Shown here in pieces: positions 25,509 to 32,031 of a stretch of 64,000 nt of DNA (the stretch's first letter is position 1; every line of letters begins with the position of its first letter). The notes beneath the pieces were generated by a model, which saw only the letters and a list, made by a program, of their open reading frames with translations, did not search any database and had not been told where the DNA came from. This DNA comes from an uncultured Eubacterium sp. (GTDB lineage: Bacteria > Bacillota > Clostridia > Lachnospirales > Lachnospiraceae). Location: contig CAJUIL010000021.1 of assembly GCA_910586225.1 (NCBI GenBank), positions 1 to 64,000 of the forward strand, read 5' to 3'. The translations under genes were made by a program, and so were the position numbers.

Positions 25509-26690
25509 TCAGTGATGGAACAAGCGGATTCCGGTAAATGCCATAACCATCTGGTGTGCGTTGCACGCGTCAATCACAGCCTGATCGCGTACGGAGCCGC
25601 CAGGCTGTGCGACGTATTTGACGCCGCTTCGGTAGGCACGCTCGATATTGTCGCTGAATGGGAAGAACGCGTCTGAGCCAAGCGTAACGTCTGCGCTGTT
25701 TTTCAGCCAGGCACGTTTTTCCTCTGCGGTAAATACCGGAGGCTTTACCAGGAAGGTGCGCTCCCATACGTCGTCTCCAAGCACATCCATATAATCCTCA
25801 CCGATATACAGATCGATCGCATTATCACGGTCTGCACGCTTGATATCTGTACGGAACTGCAGTCCGAGCACCTGCGGGGACTGGCGCAGAAACCAGTTGT
25901 CAGCCTTGGTGCCGGCCAGTCTTGTACAGTGGATGCGGGACTGCTGTCCGGCTCCAATGCCGATCGCCTGTCCGCCTTTGACATAGCAGACAGAGTTGGA
26001 CTGGGTGTATTTCAGCGTGATCATTGCAATAGCAAGATCGATCTTGGCTGTATCCGGCAGCTCTTTATTTTCGGTAACAATGTTGCTGAAAAACGCATCG
26101 TCAATCTTTAATTCGTTGCGGCCCTGCTCAAAGGTAATGCCAAAGACTTCTTTTTTCTCGATCGGAGCCGGCGTATAATTCGGGTCGATCTCAATGACAT
26201 TGTAGGTACCGCGTTTTTTTGTTTTCAGGATTTCCAAAGCTTCCGGCTCGTAGCCAGGAGCAATAATGCCGTCGGATACCTCGTGGCTGATAAACTCTGC
26301 CGTAGGGACGTCGCACGGATCGGACAGTGCGATAAAATCGCCGAATGACGACATACGGTCAGCGCCTCTGGCACGGACGTAAGCACTTGCCAGCGGAGAA
26401 TACTGTATTGGATAGTCGTTAGCCCAGTAGATTTTACGTTCGGTTTCATTTAAAGGAAGTCCGACAGCGGCGCCGGCAGGGGATACGTGTTTAAAGGAGG
26501 TCGCGGCCGCAAGGCCGGTTGCTTTCTTTAATTCCGTTACCAGCTGCCAGCCGTTTAGGGCGTCTAAAAAATTGATGTAGCCAGGTTTGCCGTTTAAGAC
26601 GCGGATTGGGAGAGGGGCAGCGTCCTGCATATAGATGCGGGAAGGCGTTTGGTTTGGATTGCATCCGTATTTTAGTTCCAATTCGTTCAT
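25509..26690 (-). CDS. AICAR transformylase-like protein (PurH formyltransferase domain)
   Basis: 393 residues from ATG at 26690, preceded by AAAGGAGAA; codons further upstream are not used. It corresponds to the AICAR formyltransferase domain of PurH without the N-terminal IMP cyclohydrolase: NELELKYGCNPNQTPSRIYM, SFKHVSPAGAA (Lys-His pair), KYTQSNSVCYVKGGQAIGIGAGQQSRIHC and GSDAFFPFSDNIERA. It should transfer a formyl group to AICAR in purine synthesis. Stand-alone versions of about 390 residues are common in Clostridia, so the short length is not a truncation. Confidence 0.9.
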   Translation of the reverse strand: MNELELKYGCNPNQTPSRIYMQDAAPLPIRVLNGKPGYINFLDALNGWQLVTELKKATGLAAATSFKHVSPAGAAVGLPLNETERKIYWANDYPIQYSPLASAYVRARGADRMSSFGDFIALSDPCDVPTAEFISHEVSDGIIAPGYEPEALEILKTKKRGTYNVIEIDPNYTPAPIEKKEVFGITFEQGRNELKIDDAFFSNIVTENKELPDTAKIDLAIAMITLKYTQSNSVCYVKGGQAIGIGAGQQSRIHCTRLAGTKADNWFLRQSPQVLGLQFRTDIKRADRDNAIDLYIGEDYMDVLGDDVWERTFLVKPPVFTAEEKRAWLKNSADVTLGSDAFFPFSDNIERAYRSGVKYVAQPGGSVRDQAVIDACNAHQMVMAFTGIRLFHH

Positions 26691-26753
26691 GGTGGGTTCT
26701 CCTTTGATTGCTCGATGTTGTGTTTTTTGACAGTGGGTCTTTTTGAGATTATA

Positions 26754-26782
26754 ATTATAGAAGAGGTGGAGTGGTTTGTCAA
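26754..26782 (-). promoter_or_regulatory. Consensus promoter of the AICAR transformylase gene
   Basis: On the minus strand TTGACA (26782-26777), exactly 17 bp, then TATAAT (26759-26754): a perfect sigma-A promoter. Confidence 0.85.
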
Positions 26783-26867
26783 TATGAGAAGGCGGGTAAC
26801 AGGTCAGCTTGCCTGAACTGTTACGATTGATGGATAAGGATAGATATTTGGCAGATAAAAAAGGCTC

Positions 26868-26998
26868 TTGCAATCAAACCTAAGATATGCTATAGTATAG
26901 ACACAAAACGAAGAGCAACCGCCCACAAAGTGGTTGCCTCCATGTAAGGTTTATAAACCTACCTGCACGGCCAAGTACAAGGTAGGTTTATTTATTTT
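26868..26998 (+). ncRNA. Antisense RNA, putative type I antitoxin
   Basis: A promoter TTGCAA (26868-26873), 17 bp, TATAGT (26891-26896) should start an RNA near 26903. It contains a GCAACC/GGTTGC hairpin and ends with AAACCTACC/GGTAGGTTT (26955-26989) followed by ATTTATTTT, a plausible terminator. About 95 nt long, it lies fully opposite the 3' end and 3' UTR of the small toxin gene on the minus strand, as RatA does to txpA and SR4 to bsrG in Bacillus. Confidence 0.7.
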
Positions 26999-27087
26999 CG
27001 TTTGTTCGTCCTATCAATATAGGCAAGCAGCGCAATCAGGAAATTTCCGCCCAAAAGTAACAGGCTTAATACTTCATATGTATCCAT
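26992..27087 (-). CDS. Putative holin-like type I toxin, 31 residues
   Basis: A very small ORF beginning MDTYEVLSLLLLGGNFLIAL and ending in a basic DRTNKRK tail. A strong ribosome binding site (GGGAGGTGG) stands 5-6 nt before the ATG at 27087. One hydrophobic helix with N-terminal (M)xTYExL matches the TxpA/BsrG/YonT-like holin-like toxin group, which insert in the membrane and stop growth when their antisense RNA is lacking. Too short for ordinary gene calling. A minus-strand promoter and an opposing RNA complete the module. Confidence 0.75.
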   Translation of the reverse strand: MDTYEVLSLLLLGGNFLIALLAYIDRTNKRK

Positions 27088-27155
27088 CTGCACCACCTCC
27101 CTTCTTTTTCAAGTTAGGGAGATTTACCACCTTGTAACACGATTACTCTTTTGCG

Positions 27156-27184
27156 ATTATATCATATCTTTCAACGCTCCACAA
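27156..27184 (-). promoter_or_regulatory. Toxin promoter
   Basis: On the minus strand TTGTGG (27184-27179), 17 bp, TATAAT (27161-27156). The mRNA would start near 27149, giving a leader of about 60 nt. Confidence 0.7.
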
Positions 27185-27305
27185 CAATATTGTGAGGTGT
27201 TTGTGAAAAATAAAAAAATACTTTCCTTATAAGAAAAGATGTGTTATACTAGCCACTAGGCGTATTTGATGTACGTCTTGAGTTTAAGTGAAGGGAGAGT
27301 ATTTT

Positions 27306-27449
27306 ATGAAACACATCAAGACTTTAAATACCAAAAAATTGCAGAATACTGTTAAAAAAGGTGGCTGTGGTGAGTGCCAGACATCTTGCCAGTCTGCGTG
27401 TAAGACATCTTGCACTGTAGGAAATCAGACCTGCGAGCAGAGCAAATAG
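27306..27449 (+). CDS. scfA: SCIFF ranthipeptide precursor
   Basis: 47 residues; AAGGGAGAG upstream. The N-terminus MKHIKTLNTKKLQNTVKKGG is the conserved leader, and six Cys (positions 21, 24, 28, 32, 36, 43) make the six-cysteines-in-forty-five pattern. The adjacent radical SAM enzyme should install Cys-to-Thr/other alpha-carbon (ranthipeptide-type) thioether bridges. It is near-universal in Clostridia and its physiological role is unsettled, with quorum-type signalling proposed in some species. Transcription probably starts from a TATACT box at 27245-27250. Missed by ordinary ORF length cut-offs. Confidence 0.95.
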   Translation: MKHIKTLNTKKLQNTVKKGGCGECQTSCQSACKTSCTVGNQTCEQSK

Positions 27450-27470
27450 CATATTAGGATATGCGTATTG

Positions 27471-27532
27471 GAGCGTGTTTAAAAATTTATTCCGGTAGCA
27501 GTATGCTGCGGAATGGATTTTTAAACACGCTC
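27471..27532 (+). promoter_or_regulatory. Long hairpin between SCIFF precursor and maturase
   Basis: GAGCGTGTTTAAAAAT (27471-27486) is an exact reverse complement of 27517-27532, with further ATTCCG/CGGAAT and GCAG/CTGC pairing inside. No T-run follows, so an mRNA-stabilising or processing role that keeps precursor above enzyme is more likely than termination. A miniature mobile element is the alternative. Confidence 0.65.
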
Positions 27533-27633
27533 TGAGAGTTGGAGAAGTTTACCGTTTCAGATGAGCAGAAGGGCCGTCCGCTATGCGTGCGGTCATTTGT
27601 GTGTCTTTAATTCTAGGGAGGATGGATCAGGCG

Positions 27634-29019
27634 TTGAGTTATCAGGTTCACCAATATAAAAATAACGGCTATAATATTGTTTTGGATGTAAACAGCGGGG
27701 CGGTGCATATTGTGGATGATGTCGTCTATGATGTGCTGGCGCTGTATCTGCAGATGGAGGGACAGGCGCAGGATGGCCTGCAGGAGGAGCTTGCGGCCAG
27801 GCTGAAGGACAAGTATCCGTCCGATGAGGTGAAGGAAGCGTTCGCGGAGCTGATGGAGCTGAAAGAGGCAGGCGATCTGTTTACCGAGGACGCGTATACA
27901 GATACAGTGTTTGATTTTAAAAACCGCCAGACTGTCGTAAAGGCGCTCTGTCTGCATATTGCACATGACTGCAACCTGGCGTGCCGTTACTGCTTTGCGG
28001 AAGAAGGCGAGTACCATGGGCGTCGTGCGCTGATGAGCTATGAGGTGGGAAAGGCGGCTTTGGATTTTCTGATCGCAAATTCCGGCAGCCGCAGGAACCT
28101 GGAAGTGGATTTTTTCGGCGGCGAGCCGACGATGAATCTGGATGTGGTCAAGCGGCTGGTACGCTACGGCAGGGAGCAGGAAAAGCTGCATGAGAAAAAT
28201 TTCCGGTTTACACTGACGACGAACGGTGTATTATTAAATGATGAGATCATGGAATTTGCCAATCAGGAAATGGCAAACGTGGTGCTTAGTATTGACGGCA
28301 GAAAAGAGACAAACGACCGGATGCGCCCGTTTCGCAACGGTGCGGGAAGCTATGAGCTGATCATACCGAAATTTCAGAAATTTGCTGAAAGCAGAAATCA
28401 GAAAAACTATTATGTCCGGGGAACGTTTACGCACCACAATCTGGACTTTTCAAAAGACGTGCTGCATCTTGCGGATCTGGGATTTTGTCAGATTTCTGTG
28501 GAGCCTGTCGTAGCGCAGGAGACGGATGATTATGCGATACGTAAGGAGGATCTGCCGCAGTTATTTGACGAATACGACGCGCTGGCAAGGGAAATGATCA
28601 GGCGTAAAAAAGAAGGGCGCGGCTTTACCTTTTTCCATTATATGATTGACTTAGAGGGCGGGCCATGCGTGGCAAAACGGCTGTCCGGCTGCGGCTCTGG
28701 TACGGAATATCTGGCGGTGACGCCATGGGGAGATCTGTATCCGTGCCATCAGTTTGTTGGAAATGACAGGTTTTTGATGGGAAATGTAAAAGAAGGCGTG
28801 ACAAATACGCAGATTCGTGATATGTTTAAAAGCTGTAATGTATATGCAAAGGAAAAGTGTAAGGAATGCTTTGCAAGATTTTACTGCAGCGGCGGATGTG
28901 CGGCGAATGCCTGGAATTTCCATGGAGATATTCACGGAACCTATGATATCGGGTGTGAGCTGCAGAGAAAGCGGGTAGAGTGCGCGATCATGATTCAGGC
29001 GGCACTTGCGCAGGAGTAA
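27634..29019 (+). CDS. scfB: SCIFF radical SAM maturase
   Basis: 461 residues from TTG 27634; GGGAGG at 27616-27621 lies about 12 nt upstream. ATG 27622 touches that site and ATG 27583 has a weaker one, so the start is uncertain. Homologues begin close to VHQYKNNGYNIVLDVNSG, a RiPP-recognition-like region. The radical SAM core has CNLACRYC (Cys 113, 117, 120), and the SPASM-type C-terminus has clustered cysteines (CGSG, YPCHQ, CKECFARFYCSGGC). It binds SAM and several Fe-S clusters and forms thioether crosslinks in the upstream peptide. Confidence 0.93.
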   Translation: MSYQVHQYKNNGYNIVLDVNSGAVHIVDDVVYDVLALYLQMEGQAQDGLQEELAARLKDKYPSDEVKEAFAELMELKEAGDLFTEDAYTDTVFDFKNRQTVVKALCLHIAHDCNLACRYCFAEEGEYHGRRALMSYEVGKAALDFLIANSGSRRNLEVDFFGGEPTMNLDVVKRLVRYGREQEKLHEKNFRFTLTTNGVLLNDEIMEFANQEMANVVLSIDGRKETNDRMRPFRNGAGSYELIIPKFQKFAESRNQKNYYVRGTFTHHNLDFSKDVLHLADLGFCQISVEPVVAQETDDYAIRKEDLPQLFDEYDALAREMIRRKKEGRGFTFFHYMIDLEGGPCVAKRLSGCGSGTEYLAVTPWGDLYPCHQFVGNDRFLMGNVKEGVTNTQIRDMFKSCNVYAKEKCKECFARFYCSGGCAANAWNFHGDIHGTYDIGCELQRKRVECAIMIQAALAQE

Positions 29020-29070
29020 CGTCTGTAAAGACAGCTGCAGCTACTACAAGTTTAAGGAAGGGATAAAAAA

Positions 29071-31251
29071 ATGAAAAAAGGAAAAGGCATTGCAATACTG
29101 TGTATTGTTTTGGCTTGTATTCTCGGTCTGGGATACTATGCTTCGATTATATTATCCTCGACCGGACGCGGGGAAAACCAGAACATTTCGCTCGGTCTGG
29201 ATTTGGCCGGGGGCGTAAGTATTACGTATCAGATTCTAGATGAGGAAGCAACGGCAGAGCAGATCAGCGATACCGTCTACAAGCTGCAGAGGCGTGTAGA
29301 AGACTATAGCACGGAGGCGCAGGTGGCAAGGGAAGGCAGCGACCGGATCACGGTTGCGATCCCAGGTGTTACGGATGCCAATGACATTTTGGAGGAGCTT
29401 GGTACGCCAGGTTCTTTGGAATTTCAGGATCCGGACGGCAATGTCGTGCTGACGGGCGACGATGTGTCGAACGCGGCGGCGCGCTATGTGACACAGGATG
29501 GAAGAAATCAGGCGATCGTAGAGCTGACGTTTACAGATGACGCGGCAGAGACATTTTCCGAGCTGACAGGAGCAAATATCGGAAAGATCATTCCGATCGT
29601 ATATGATGGGGAAATTATCAGCTCCCCGACAGTAAATTCACAGATTACCGGAGGTACGGCTTCGATCGAGGGTATGGAATCTTTTCAGGCAGCGGAGACG
29701 CTGGCGTCCCAGATTCGTATCGGTTCACTGTCTCTGGAGTTAGAAGAGCTGACCTCACAGGTTGTCGGCGCATCCTTAGGAGAGGAAGCAATCTCTACCG
29801 CGCTGACAGCGGCGGCGATCGGACTGGCTCTGATCATTATATTTTTGATCGCGTTTTACTGGATCGCAGGTGTGGCGACTTCGCTGGGGCTGTTGATCTA
29901 TGCGACAGCAGTTGTAGCGGTTATTTATTTGTTTGAGGTGACGCTGACACTTCCGGGTATCGCAGGTATTATTCTCGGTATCGGTATGGCAGTGGATGCC
30001 AACGTAGTGATCAACGCACGTATCAAGGAAGAGCTTGCACTTGGCAAGTCTACGGGTGCTGCGATCAAAACAGGTTATCAAAAAGCGCTGTCCGCGATTA
30101 TTGACGGAAACGTAACGACGCTGATCGCGGCGGCGGTACTGGCGGTAAAGGGTTCAGGTACGGTAAAGGGCTTTGCTTATACGTTAGCGATCGGTATTGT
30201 CCTGTCGATGGTTACAGCGCTGATTGTGACGCGTTATTCCATGTATGCGATCCATGCGATCGGATTTAAGGACGTGAAATATTACGGCGCGGCAAAGGAG
30301 CATAAGGTTGTTGATTTTATTTCCAAGCGATATGTATTCTTTATTATTTCAGTCGTACTGATCGCGGCAGGCTTCGTCGGCGAGGGCGTTAATTCCGCAG
30401 GCGGGAAAGGCGCGTTTAACTACAGTTTGGAGTTTGTCGGCGGCACATCCACGACGGTTGACCTAGGCAAAAATTATGAATTGAGTGAAATTGATGCAGA
30501 GATCGTGCCGCTGATCAATGAAACACTTGGAACGAGCGAAGTACAGGTGCAAAAGATCGCGGATACGACGCAGGTGATCTTTAAAACGCGTAATCTGGAG
30601 CTGGCAGAGCGCGAGAAGTTTGCAACGCTCTTTGAGGAGAATTATTCTGTAAAAACAGAAGCGATCTCCTACCAGAATGTCAGCGAGACGATCAGTAAGG
30701 AAATGACTTCAGATGCGATCTGGGCAGTAGTGATCGCGGTAATCCTGATGTTGATCTATATTTGGTTCCGGTTTAGTGATTTCCGGTTCGCGACAAGCGC
30801 GGTTATTGCGCTTGTGCATGATATATTGGTTGTGCTGACCTGTTACGCGCTTGTGCGGATCTCTGTCGGCTCTACGTTTATTGCAGTTATGCTGACGATA
30901 CTTGGTTATTCGATCAACGATACGATCGTTACTTTTGACCGTATTCGTGAAAATCTTAGATCCAAGGCCAAGGTAACGGAATCGGAGCTGAAAGAAATCG
31001 CAAACAGGAGTATTACGCAGACGCTTTCCCGTTCGATCAATACGTCAGTGACGACGTTTGTTATGGTGCTGCTTCTGTATATTCTCGGCGTGGCTTCTAT
31101 CCGGGAGTTTGCGCTGCCTTTGATGGTAGGCGTTATCAGCGGTACGTATTCTTCGATCTGTATCGCGACGGAGCTTTGGTTTGAGATGAAGATCCGCCAG
31201 AAGGCTTCCGGCGGGGCAAAAAAAGGTGCCAAAACAAAGAAAATGGCCTAA
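29071..31251 (+). CDS. secDF: Fused SecDF protein translocase subunit
   Basis: 726 residues; AAGGAAGGG upstream. The SecD half (NISLGLDLAGGVSITYQI, first of 12 membrane helices, large extracytoplasmic P1 domain, then GIGMAVDANVVINARIKEE) is followed by the SecF half (NYSLEFVGGTSTTVDLG, YSINDTIVTFDRIRENL). It uses proton motive force to pull secreted proteins across the membrane with SecYEG. The fused form occurs in Bacillus and many Clostridia. Neighbourhood with SCIFF genes is a recurring clostridial arrangement. Confidence 0.96.
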   Translation: MKKGKGIAILCIVLACILGLGYYASIILSSTGRGENQNISLGLDLAGGVSITYQILDEEATAEQISDTVYKLQRRVEDYSTEAQVAREGSDRITVAIPGVTDANDILEELGTPGSLEFQDPDGNVVLTGDDVSNAAARYVTQDGRNQAIVELTFTDDAAETFSELTGANIGKIIPIVYDGEIISSPTVNSQITGGTASIEGMESFQAAETLASQIRIGSLSLELEELTSQVVGASLGEEAISTALTAAAIGLALIIIFLIAFYWIAGVATSLGLLIYATAVVAVIYLFEVTLTLPGIAGIILGIGMAVDANVVINARIKEELALGKSTGAAIKTGYQKALSAIIDGNVTTLIAAAVLAVKGSGTVKGFAYTLAIGIVLSMVTALIVTRYSMYAIHAIGFKDVKYYGAAKEHKVVDFISKRYVFFIISVVLIAAGFVGEGVNSAGGKGAFNYSLEFVGGTSTTVDLGKNYELSEIDAEIVPLINETLGTSEVQVQKIADTTQVIFKTRNLELAEREKFATLFEENYSVKTEAISYQNVSETISKEMTSDAIWAVVIAVILMLIYIWFRFSDFRFATSAVIALVHDILVVLTCYALVRISVGSTFIAVMLTILGYSINDTIVTFDRIRENLRSKAKVTESELKEIANRSITQTLSRSINTSVTTFVMVLLLYILGVASIREFALPLMVGVISGTYSSICIATELWFEMKIRQKASGGAKKGAKTKKMA

Positions 31252-31280
31252 TAAATAATAAGGAAAGAAAAGCTTCTAAA

Positions 31281-31317
31281 AAAGAGAATTGCTGTTTTGG
31301 GCGGCAATTCTCTTTTT
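31281..31317. terminator. secDF terminator (bidirectional)
   Basis: AAAGAGAATTGC pairs with GCAATTCTCTTT around loop 31293-31303, followed by a T-run; it also faces the end of the XRE gene. Confidence 0.85.
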
Positions 31318-31321
31318 CGGG

Positions 31322-31564
31322 TTACAGCTTTCCTGCTTTGTCTGTTTCGGAGCTGCAGATGTTTTTCATCCTTGTGCGTCCGAGCAGATAATCGACGCTT
31401 ACATCGTAGTAATCCGCCAGCTTGATGATGATCTCGATCGGAATATTTATTTTTCCAAGCTCGTATTTGGAATAGGTAGTCTGCTTGACATTTAAGTAAT
31501 TGGCCAGTTCGATCTGTTTTTTATCGCTATCTTCCCGTAAGTTTCTGATATTTGGGTAAATCAT
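31322..31564 (-). CDS. XRE-family transcriptional repressor
   Basis: 80 residues; AAGGAGGAT upstream on the minus strand. Helix-turn-helix of the Cro/CI type: QIELANYLNVKQTTYSKYELG, followed by the dimerisation-like IPIEIIIKLADYYDVSVDYLLGR. It is divergent from a candidate small RNA and shares a palindrome-rich control region with it, so autoregulation and control of that RNA are likely. Confidence 0.9.
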   Translation of the reverse strand: MIYPNIRNLREDSDKKQIELANYLNVKQTTYSKYELGKINIPIEIIIKLADYYDVSVDYLLGRTRMKNICSSETDKAGKL

Positions 31565-31598
31565 GGAAATCCTCCTTCATTTTATTTAGATTTTTTAT

Positions 31599-31656
31599 GA
31601 CTATTTTAAAAAAGAGTGAAAGTACTCTTGCAAAATAGTCGCAATGCGACTATAAT
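31599..31656. promoter_or_regulatory. Divergent promoters with nested operators
   Basis: Plus strand: TTGCAA (31628-31633), 17 bp, TATAAT (31651-31656). Because TTGCAA is self-complementary, the same hexamer can serve the minus strand, with TAAAAT 19 bp away towards the XRE gene. Over this lie inverted repeats GACTATTTT (31599-31607)/AAAATAGTC (31632-31640), AAGAGT/ACTCTT (31612-31617, 31624-31629) and TAGTCGCA-A-TGCGACTA (31636-31652). GACTAT is the recurrent half-site, probably bound by the XRE protein. Confidence 0.7.
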
Positions 31657-31662
31657 AAAGTG

Positions 31663-31824
31663 GTACAGATGTTGAAAGAAAACCATAGACAACGAATTTC
31701 CCTAAGCTTGTTGGGTCTCGCGTGGAAATTACATGCAGATTATGGTACTGAATTGAAAATCCCTTAAAGTCAAACAGCTTTCTGTCTGTACAAACGGCCT
31801 GCAGATGATCTGCAGGCCGTTTTT
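31663..31824 (+). ncRNA. Candidate small RNA, rod-shaped (6S-like?)
   Basis: Expected start at 31663, seven bases after TATAAT. The 5' end GTACAGA (31663-31669) and GAAAG (31674-31678) pair with CTTTC (31778-31782) and TCTGTAC (31785-31791), closing the molecule; CCATA/TATGG and AATTTCC/GGAAATT stems lie inside, with a large one-sided bulge. A strong terminator (CGGCCTGCAGA/TCTGCAGGCCG then TTTTT) follows at once. The layout recalls 6S RNA, but identity is not established. A 32-codon ORF at 31669-31767 would be almost leaderless and lacks a ribosome binding site. Confidence 0.65.
31792..31824 (+). terminator. Terminator of the small RNA
   Basis: A perfect 11-bp stem, 31795-31805 with 31809-31819, a three-base loop and five T. 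Confidence 0.9.
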
Positions 31825-31942
31825 CATGCCTGGCGCATACAAGCGGACAGGCTTATTTTTGTAGAATTTGTATAGTTCCTGGTGTCTAGGTCGGCAATTC
31901 GTGATAGATTGGTTCAAAATACACACAAATTTCACACAATCG

Positions 31943-31971
31943 TTGCATTTTTGCTGGAAATTGAGTATAAT
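31943..31971 (+). promoter_or_regulatory. relA promoter
   Basis: TTGCAT (31943-31948), 17 bp, TATAAT (31966-31971), about 60 bp before the relA start. Confidence 0.75.
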
Positions 31972-32031
31972 GCTTAAATATTATAAGAGATTAAGAATAC
32001 ATTAGCACAGCCAAGAGAGCAGGTGATCAAT

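Noticed and set aside
25509..26690. Truncated purH
   Set aside because: Stand-alone formyltransferase-domain proteins of this length are a known clostridial family, and the ORF has its own strong promoter and ribosome binding site.
11250..26822. Recurring TGCCTGAACTGTTA-like sequence (near 11250 and 26812)
   Set aside because: Only two short matches, no palindrome and no consistent context; probably chance.
31669..31767. 32-codon ORF inside the candidate small RNA
   Set aside because: The start would be about six bases from the predicted transcript end without a ribosome binding site, and the DNA is better explained by RNA pairing.
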